6,132 nt of DNA from Comamonadaceae bacterium UBA2237 (lineage in GTDB: Bacteria; Pseudomonadota; Gammaproteobacteria; Burkholderiales; Burkholderiaceae_C): NCBI GenBank assembly GCA_002347905.1, contig DDYJ01000190.1:1708-7839 (forward strand), given 5' to 3'. The notes below the pieces were generated by a model that had not been told where the DNA came from, did no database searches, and was given only the letters and a program-made list of their open reading frames with translations. Within the stretch, counting starts at the first letter, position 1. Each line of letters begins with the position of its first letter. Shown in pieces: positions 1 to 4,633 of the stretch. Position numbers and translations under genes: made by a program.

Positions 1-299
1 ACCATCGCCATCGCGTTCCAACGCATATAAGCACGCAGGCGCTCTTCAATTTCGAGGTTACCAGGGCAATGCGCCTCTTCATCTGGTTCTATGGTGTTGA
101 CATATCCGGTATTGGCAGAAAACGGCATATCAATGCTGTTTTCACGGGCATGTTCTAAGAGTTGTTCTAAAAGGTAGTGGGCTCGCTCTGGGCCCTCTGA
201 TTGAATAACAGCGGACAAGGCGTCCATCCACTCACGCGTTTCCTGACTGTCTGTATCGTTGAGCGCAAATGTTCTCAAATCATTTGGTAATGCCGACAT
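1..299 (-). CDS. aceE: Pyruvate dehydrogenase E1 component, homodimeric AceE type (N-terminal part, cut by window edge)
   Basis: This is the thiamine-diphosphate-dependent E1 subunit of the pyruvate dehydrogenase complex. It decarboxylates pyruvate and passes the acetyl group to the lipoyl E2 subunit (AceF) in the cytoplasm. Only 99 codons plus two bases are present, out of roughly 890-900 in the family. The visible part reads MSALPNDLRTFALNDTD, then QETREWMDALSAVI (19-32), GPERAHYLLEQLL (36-48), NTGYVNTI (63-70), and PGNLEIEERLRAYMRWNAMAMV at the edge. Together these are the characteristic N-terminal signature of AceE and not of the alpha/beta E1 type. The start at 299 is supported by AGGAG six bases upstream. 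The thiamine-diphosphate-binding and catalytic regions lie outside the window, so activity cannot be judged. The gene is divergent from the two-component system. In related bacteria aceF and lpd usually follow, but that is outside the window. Confidence 0.95.
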   Translation of the reverse strand, partial: MSALPNDLRTFALNDTDSQETREWMDALSAVIQSEGPERAHYLLEQLLEHARENSIDMPFSANTGYVNTIEPDEEAHCPGNLEIEERLRAYMRWNAMAM

Positions 300-305
300 G
301 TCCGT

Positions 306-310
306 CTCCT
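306..310 (-). promoter_or_regulatory. Ribosome binding site of aceE
   Basis: On the minus strand AGGAG lies six bases ahead of the ATG at 299-297. This is a near-ideal Shine-Dalgarno site, and it fixes the aceE start. It contrasts with the weak sites ahead of the kinase, folD and the peptidase. Confidence 0.85.
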
Positions 311-345
311 AAGTTACTTATGTTTTAGTTGAATGTAGCCCAATT

Positions 346-374
346 TTGACATAAAAACAGTAGAAATTTCAAAT
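346..374 (+). promoter_or_regulatory. Candidate sigma-70 promoter for the sensor kinase/regulator operon
   Basis: A perfect -35 hexamer TTGACA (346-351) is followed after 17 bases by a weaker -10 TCAAAT (369-374, 4 of 6). The predicted start is near 381, leaving a leader of about 50 bases before the kinase ATG at 433. The -35 box is convincing, and the weak -10 suggests a promoter that may depend on an activator. The call was made by eye only. Confidence 0.4.
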
Positions 375-381
375 AGCGCTA
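374..381. promoter_or_regulatory. Palindrome TAGCGCTA in the shared control region (possible operator)
   Basis: A perfect 8-bp GC-centred palindrome lies in an otherwise AT-rich stretch. It sits exactly where the predicted start points of the two opposing candidate promoters meet. A protein bound here could affect both aceE and the kinase/regulator operon. No family-specific operator is recognised, and 8-bp palindromes are common by chance, so the regulatory role is only suggested by position. Confidence 0.25.
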
Positions 382-389
382 CACCATTT

Positions 390-419
390 CTTATAGTGAA
401 ATTTACAGGGGAATGATAA
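390..419 (-). promoter_or_regulatory. Candidate sigma-70 promoter for aceE
   Basis: Reading the minus strand, a -35 element TTATCA (419-414, 4 of 6 matches to consensus) is separated by 18 bases from a -10 element TATAAG (395-390, 5 of 6). Transcription would begin near 383, giving a leader of about 84 bases before the aceE ATG. The call was made by eye; other weak combinations exist in this AT-rich stretch. Confidence 0.4.
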
Positions 420-432
420 TCACTAACCATTT

Positions 433-2949
433 ATGTTTCGTCCATACCAGCAATACATCAGCAAACCGTTAGCCCTCGCTTGGCGCAAATGGTGGGGCAC
501 CCAAACGCCCAGTCGGCAAGACAGATTTGCATTCCTTGCACCCCTCATGGCGGTGTTGGTGTTTATGGTCGCGATCACCGCCGTCTTTTGGTATTTGAAG
601 TACGAAGAAATCGACCGCGAACAAGAGATTGTGCGAAGAGACGTGGAATACGCCCAGCAAAGGGTTCGACTCCGATTGCTCGACAAGCAAGAGGAGTTGG
701 TGCGTTTTTCGAAAGATTTGACTGTTCAACGCCTAGGCACCAAAGGCTTTATCACCAATGCGCAAAAAATAATCGACGAGACGCCAGAGCTATCCAGCCT
801 GACTTGGCTTGATACCAAGCGGCGTGTTGTGATCAGTGTTAGCAGCGCCAATGCCAACGCGCTGGTCGAACTCTATCCCGGCGTTGTGATGAACGAGCCT
901 GAAGTGGTCAGCGTATTTCAACTGGCTCGGGAGTTAAAGCAACCCATCTACTCCAAACCGATAACTTACAGCAAAGCCAGGCCAGCACCTTTCTCCCAGT
1001 TGCAATTGCATTTACCCATCCTCGAACAAAATATGTTTGAAGGGGTGGTCGTGGCAGAGTTTGCGCTAGAGGGAATCTTGCGCTACGCCATACCTGTTGA
1101 GATTAGTAGCCAATACATCATCTCCCTGCGGGACGACAAAAACAATGTTCTGGCAGGCCAAATCAACAAAGCCAAGCCACGAGTAACAGAGGTATTACCT
1201 TGGCTTCTCAAAAACAACGAGTACGAAGTACCCGTCATGCCAGTGGGCTACGCCCTATCCATACACGCCCAAACCTACCGCACAGCCCCAGGCATCATCG
1301 GCAACGGTATGTACTGGCTGGTCGCCATTTTGAGTGCCATGACGGCTTGGTTACTCATAGGAAGTTGGCGCCATACGCGTCGACGCGTCCAAGCCCAGCA
1401 AGCGTTGATGGCTGAAACCAATTTCCGTAGGGCCATGGAAAACTCAATTCTGACGGGTATGCGCGCGATGGATTTGAAGGGCCGCATCACCTACGTGAAT
1501 GCAGCTTTCTGCCAAATGACGGGGTGGAGCGAAGCCGAATTAGTGGGTTGCTTTCCACCGTTTCCCTACTGGCCGGAGGAAGACCGAGATTTTTTGAATT
1601 CCAGACTACAAAATGAACTGGAAGGCAACACAGCAACCAATGGCTTACAGGTGCGCGTCAAGCGCAAAGACGGTCAATTGTTTGATGCACGTTTGTACGT
1701 ATCGCCTCTTGTCGATGCACTAGGCAAACAAACAGGGTGGATGACGTCCATGACGGACATCACAGAACCCACCCGTATCCGCCAACAACTCACTGCAGCG
1801 CATGACCGTTTCACGACGGTGCTTGAAGGTTTGGACGCCTCTGTTTCCGTAGCTCCCCTGGGAAGTGAAGAGCTTTTATTCGCCAATAAGCTCTACCGTA
1901 AGTGGTTCGACCCTACGACCAAAGGCCATTTGAGTTTGGTGATGCAAGCCGGTTTGCCCCGCTCATCGCAAACCACAGCCACCGAACTGACACCTGTGGG
2001 TGCAGATGAAGACGACAGCGATCCTTTGGCTGGTTTTCCTATAGATGATTTACAAGAAGTGCAAAGCGAAAACGCGGAAATCTTTTTGCCCGATCTTGGC
2101 AAGTGGCTAGAGGTGCGTTCGCGCTATCTCAACTGGGTTGATGGCCGATTGGCACAAATCGTCATCGCGACCGACATCACACCGCGACGCCAAGCGGAAG
2201 AGCAAGCGCAAGCCCAAGCCGAACGCGCCCAAACGGCTAGCCGTTTGATCACCATGGGCGAGATGGCGTCCAGCGTTGCGCATGAACTTAACCAGCCGCT
2301 GACTGCCATTAACAACTATTGCAATGGCATGGTCTCGCGCATCAAATCGAAGAACTTAATCGAAGCCGATTTGATCACCGCGTTGGAAAAAACGGCCCAC
2401 CAAGCCCAGCGCGCTGGGCAAATCATTCAGCGCATCCGCAGTTTTGTGAAACGCAGCGAACCCAACCGCACGCTGTCAAGCGTTCCCCAACTGGTGTCGG
2501 AAGCGGTGGAACTTGCTGGTATTGAATTGCGGCGCCGACAAGTGCGTTTGAGCCAGGTGATGGCAAGCCGCTTACCGCAAGTGCATGTAGATCCGATCTT
2601 GATTGAACAAGTCTTGGTCAATTTGATGCGCAATGCGGCAGAGTCAATTGACTCTGCCCAACGTCCATTTGCGCGCCGACAAGTCGAACTCAAAGTTGTA
2701 CCGCGCACAGAACAAGGTGTCTCTGTTATTGAATTCAGTGTCACCGATACGGGTAGCGGTTTGGCCCCCGAAGTGATGGACCGTTTGTTCGAAGCGTTCT
2801 TCTCCACCAAAGCCGAGGGCATGGGAATTGGGTTGAATTTATGCCGAAGCATTGTTGAATCGCACGAAGGAAGAATGCAAGCGGAGAACCTCTACAATGC
2901 AAATGAAATATCAGGTTGCAGATTTTCTTTCTGGATACCTGCTCGATAA
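433..2949 (+). CDS. Membrane PAS-domain sensor histidine kinase (HK4, DctB/FixL-like core)
   Basis: This 838-residue inner-membrane kinase should sense a signal, autophosphorylate on His617 and pass the phosphate to the regulator encoded next. In order it has a short cytoplasmic N-terminus, membrane segment 1 (about 33-54), a periplasmic region (about 55-290) that opens with a long charged helix, and membrane segment 2 (about 291-311). Then come PAS domain 1 (about 330-446, with ITYVNAAFCQMTGWSEAEL and ending in TDIT), a second PAS-like domain (about 455-583, with an acidic insertion), and a Q/A/E-rich coiled linker (586-603). The kinase core follows: H-box VAHELNQPLTAINNY (H617), N-box NLMRNA (N730, N734), G1 DTGSG (772-776), F-box F786/F790 and G2 GMGIGL (796-801). 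All catalytic motifs are intact. ATG433 is the first start after an in-frame stop at 424, but it has little Shine-Dalgarno sequence. The gene lies 17 bases from the regulator, so the two are an operon. The ligand cannot be told from sequence; the periplasmic region is only loosely CACHE-like. Confidence 0.92.
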   Translation: MFRPYQQYISKPLALAWRKWWGTQTPSRQDRFAFLAPLMAVLVFMVAITAVFWYLKYEEIDREQEIVRRDVEYAQQRVRLRLLDKQEELVRFSKDLTVQRLGTKGFITNAQKIIDETPELSSLTWLDTKRRVVISVSSANANALVELYPGVVMNEPEVVSVFQLARELKQPIYSKPITYSKARPAPFSQLQLHLPILEQNMFEGVVVAEFALEGILRYAIPVEISSQYIISLRDDKNNVLAGQINKAKPRVTEVLPWLLKNNEYEVPVMPVGYALSIHAQTYRTAPGIIGNGMYWLVAILSAMTAWLLIGSWRHTRRRVQAQQALMAETNFRRAMENSILTGMRAMDLKGRITYVNAAFCQMTGWSEAELVGCFPPFPYWPEEDRDFLNSRLQNELEGNTATNGLQVRVKRKDGQLFDARLYVSPLVDALGKQTGWMTSMTDITEPTRIRQQLTAAHDRFTTVLEGLDASVSVAPLGSEELLFANKLYRKWFDPTTKGHLSLVMQAGLPRSSQTTATELTPVGADEDDSDPLAGFPIDDLQEVQSENAEIFLPDLGKWLEVRSRYLNWVDGRLAQIVIATDITPRRQAEEQAQAQAERAQTASRLITMGEMASSVAHELNQPLTAINNYCNGMVSRIKSKNLIEADLITALEKTAHQAQRAGQIIQRIRSFVKRSEPNRTLSSVPQLVSEAVELAGIELRRRQVRLSQVMASRLPQVHVDPILIEQVLVNLMRNAAESIDSAQRPFARRQVELKVVPRTEQGVSVIEFSVTDTGSGLAPEVMDRLFEAFFSTKAEGMGIGLNLCRSIVESHEGRMQAENLYNANEISGCRFSFWIPAR
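2637..2658. repeat. Perfect 22-bp palindrome inside the kinase coding sequence
   Basis: The left arm GGCAGAGTCAA (2637-2647) is followed without a gap by its exact reverse complement (2648-2658). Symmetry stops at the next base on each side. In RNA it could fold into a 9-bp stem with an AAUU loop. It covers the codons for AAESIDSA just after the N-box. No known site type is recognised. Confidence 0.8.
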
Positions 2950-2953
2950 AGCT

Positions 2954-2957
2954 GGAG
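2954..2957 (+). promoter_or_regulatory. Ribosome binding site of the response regulator
   Basis: GGAG lies nine bases ahead of ATG 2967, in the 17-base gap after the kinase stop codon. It supports that ATG over the TTG at 2916, which would add 17 residues of unlikely sequence inside the end of the kinase gene. Confidence 0.65.
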
Positions 2958-2966
2958 TTTTATTAC

Positions 2967-3593
2967 ATGAGTCTGATTCCCAAAAAAGGTACTGTTTATG
3001 TGGTCGACGACGACGAGGCCGTTCGCGATTCGTTGCAATGGTTGCTCGAAGGCAAAGACTACCGCGTACGCTGCTTTGACTCAGCCGAAACATTTCTAAG
3101 CCGTTATGACGCTCGCGAAGTTGCATGTTTAATCGTCGACATCCGTATGGGTGGTATGTCAGGCCTTGAATTGCAAGACAAACTGATTGAGCGTAAGTCG
3201 CCCCTCCCCGTTGTATTCATTACTGGACACGGCGATGTGCCAATGGCAGTTGACACTATGAAAAAAGGCGCAATGGACTTCATCCAAAAGCCTTTCAAAG
3301 AAGCAGAGTTAGTTTCTTTGGTTGAGCGTATGCTCGAGCATGCCAAAGACGCATTTGCTGACCACCAACAAGCCGCTAGCCGCGATGCATTGATGGCCAA
3401 ACTCACCACCCGCGAAGCCCAAGTTTTGGAGCGCATCGTCGCGGGTCGATTGAACAAACAAATTGCGGACGATTTGGGCATCAGCATCAAAACCGTGGAA
3501 GCCCACCGAGCCAACATCATGGAAAAGCTCAATGCCAACACCGTAGCTGACTTGCTCAAAACAGCATTGGGACAAAACGCAGCCAAAGCTTAA
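2967..3593 (+). CDS. FixJ/NarL-family response regulator (REC plus LuxR-type DNA-binding domain)
   Basis: This 208-residue cytoplasmic transcription regulator is the partner of the kinase just upstream. The receiver domain (about 8-125) has the acidic pocket DDD (14-16), phospho-acceptor D58 in VDIRM, switch residue T86 in FITGHGD, and K108 in QKPF. All of these are present, so it should be phosphorylated normally. A linker (about 126-144) joins it to a LuxR/GerE helix-turn-helix (about 145-202) with LTTREAQVLERIVAGRLNKQ and the recognition stretch GISIKTVEAHRANIMEKL. The length matches the FixJ/TodT/TtrR-like group, which has no extra domain. The start was chosen at 2967 because of the GGAG site and because VYVVDDDE then falls at the usual distance from the N-terminus. 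Its target genes are unknown. The divergent aceE promoter and its own operon are the natural candidates by location. Confidence 0.93.
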   Translation: MSLIPKKGTVYVVDDDEAVRDSLQWLLEGKDYRVRCFDSAETFLSRYDAREVACLIVDIRMGGMSGLELQDKLIERKSPLPVVFITGHGDVPMAVDTMKKGAMDFIQKPFKEAELVSLVERMLEHAKDAFADHQQAASRDALMAKLTTREAQVLERIVAGRLNKQIADDLGISIKTVEAHRANIMEKLNANTVADLLKTALGQNAAKA

Positions 3594-3619
3594 ATTTTTT
3601 GACGAGGTTCTTTTTTGAT

Positions 3620-3643
3620 ACGCCCGTTGCAAACGGGCGTTTT
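3620..3643 (+). terminator. Intrinsic terminator of the kinase/regulator operon
   Basis: A 9-bp perfect stem, ACGCCCGTT (3620-3628) with AACGGGCGT (3632-3640), closes a 3-base loop and is followed by a short T run (TTTT, 3640-3643). It starts 26 bases after the regulator stop codon. The stem is GC-rich and strong; the T tract is short, so some read-through into folD is possible. Confidence 0.8.
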
Positions 3644-3648
3644 CAATT

Positions 3649-3653
3649 GGGAG
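3649..3653 (+). promoter_or_regulatory. Shine-Dalgarno-like GGGAG ahead of the folD leader micro-ORF
   Basis: GGGAG lies four bases ahead of the ATG at 3658, slightly closer than ideal. It is the best ribosome-binding sequence in the interval between the terminator and folD. The sequence directly ahead of the folD ATG (CGAAACT) has no comparable site. Confidence 0.4.
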
Positions 3654-3657
3654 ATTT

Positions 3658-3684
3658 ATGAACCATCCTGTATTTCATACTTAG
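3658..3684 (+). CDS. Possible 8-codon leader micro-ORF ahead of folD
   Basis: ATG at 3658 opens a micro-ORF reading MNHPVFHT and ending at TAG 3682-3684, 15 bases before the folD ATG and in the same reading frame. It has a better Shine-Dalgarno sequence than folD itself. Ribosomes ending here could re-initiate at folD, which would couple the two. The peptide contains two His codons but no run of one amino acid, so it does not look like a classic attenuation leader. It is untranslated if the folD transcript starts downstream of 3658, and no convincing promoter was found to settle this. It may be chance. Confidence 0.25.
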   Translation: MNHPVFHT

Positions 3685-3699
3685 CTGATAAACGAAACT

Positions 3700-4566
3700 A
3701 TGACAGCACAACTGATTGACGGAAACGCGCTATCCAAACAATTGCGCACGCAGGCCGCTATAGACGCAGCAAAACTTACTGCCCAAGGTATAAAACCAGG
3801 GCTTGCCGTTGTGTTGGTTGGCGAGAACTCCGCGAGTCAGGTGTATGTACGAAACAAAGTTAAAGCGTGTGAGGAAGCAGGTTTTCACTCTGTGCTCGAA
3901 AAATACGACGCAAATTTAAGCGAAGCCGATTTACTGCAACGTGTCCAGGCTCTTAACAACGATGCATCCATACACGGCATCTTGGTGCAACTTCCTTTAC
4001 CGGCACACATAGACGCGCAAAAGGTCATTGAAGCTATCTGCCCTGCCAAAGATGTAGACGGATTCCATATTGCCAGCGCGGGCGCTTTGATGACAGGCAT
4101 GAAAGGCTTTTGGCCTTGCACTCCCTTTGGCTGCATGAAGATGCTTGAAAGCATTGGCTATTCGCTCAAGGGTAAGCACGCTGTTGTCATTGGTCGCAGC
4201 AATATTGTGGGAAAACCCATGGCCTTGATGCTCTTGCAACAAAACGCCACTGTCACCATTTGCCACAGCGGTACTGTCAATCTCAAAGAAATCACGCTGC
4301 AAGCTGATGTGATCGTAGCCGCTGTGGGCAAACGCAATGTGCTGACGGCAGACATGGTCAAGCCAGGAGCAGTGATACTAGATGTCGGCATGAACCGTAA
4401 CGACGCAGGCAAACTTTGCGGCGATGTCGAATTTGACGGCGTAAAAGAAGTTGCTGGTTACATCACCCCCGTTCCTGGCGGTGTGGGCCCTATGACTATC
4501 ACGATGCTGTTGGTCAACACCTTGGAATCAGCACAAAACACCTTAAATAAGACCTTAACCATTTGA
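3700..4566 (+). CDS. folD: Bifunctional methylenetetrahydrofolate dehydrogenase / methenyltetrahydrofolate cyclohydrolase
   Basis: FolD interconverts 5,10-methylene-, 5,10-methenyl- and 10-formyl-tetrahydrofolate, using NADP. It supplies one-carbon units for purine and formyl-methionine synthesis in the cytoplasm. The 288-residue product has the usual length. The N-terminal catalytic domain shows [12 protein letters not shown] (5-16), the YVRNK motif with Y49 and catalytic K53, GILVQLPLP (93-101), and KDVDGF with D120 (equivalent to Asp121 of E. coli FolD). The Rossmann NADP domain has GRSNIVGKP (165-173) and ends with the folate-site motif PGGVGPMT (259-266). The segment [20 protein letters not shown] differs from the enterobacterial form but, from memory, is typical of Burkholderiales. 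The start at 3700 gives the standard FolD N-terminus, although the ribosome site is weak. The gene follows a terminator, so it is probably transcribed separately; its promoter was not identified. Confidence 0.97.
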   Translation: MTAQLIDGNALSKQLRTQAAIDAAKLTAQGIKPGLAVVLVGENSASQVYVRNKVKACEEAGFHSVLEKYDANLSEADLLQRVQALNNDASIHGILVQLPLPAHIDAQKVIEAICPAKDVDGFHIASAGALMTGMKGFWPCTPFGCMKMLESIGYSLKGKHAVVIGRSNIVGKPMALMLLQQNATVTICHSGTVNLKEITLQADVIVAAVGKRNVLTADMVKPGAVILDVGMNRNDAGKLCGDVEFDGVKEVAGYITPVPGGVGPMTITMLLVNTLESAQNTLNKTLTI

Positions 4567-4569
4567 ATC

Positions 4570-4592
4570 GCAAAGAAGCCATTTGCTTTTTT
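4570..4592 (+). terminator. Weak candidate terminator after folD
   Basis: A 5-bp stem, GCAAA (4570-4574) with TTTGC (4582-4586), has a 7-base loop and is followed directly by six T residues. The stem holds only two G-C pairs, so it would be inefficient, and folD and the peptidase gene may share a transcript. The remaining bases up to 4633 show no clear promoter or ribosome site. Confidence 0.25.
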
Positions 4593-4633
4593 GAAATTCC
4601 ATCTCCTCTTATTAATTACCCGACAACCTAGTT

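Noticed and set aside
1951..1974. Hairpin GGTTTGC ... GCAAACC in the kinase gene
   Set aside because: A 7-bp stem with a 10-base loop inside coding sequence and no T tract; common by chance.
2427..2852. Antisense open frame of 141 codons within the kinase gene
   Set aside because: It lies wholly opposite the conserved kinase core, has no recognisable domain and no ribosome site; it is a by-product of the codon use of the real gene.
2916..2966. Upstream TTG start for the response regulator, adding 17 residues
   Set aside because: It would overlap the end of the kinase gene and add an atypical hydrophobic stretch. ATG 2967 has a GGAG site and gives the normal family length.
3104..3586. Antisense open frame of 160 codons opposite the response regulator
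   Set aside because: The sense strand encodes an intact, fully recognisable REC-LuxR protein; the antisense product matches no known family.
3647..3676. Possible folD promoter TTGGGA ... TATTTC with an 18-base spacer
   Set aside because: Only 4 of 6 and 3 of 6 matches to consensus; too weak to call. If real, it would place the transcript start after the micro-ORF start.
4587..4612. Minus-strand AAGAGGAG that resembles a ribosome site, with an ATG close by
   Set aside because: The ATG overlaps the end of the motif, and the frame closes after 15 codons within the folD-peptidase gap and folD end; there is no sign of a gene.
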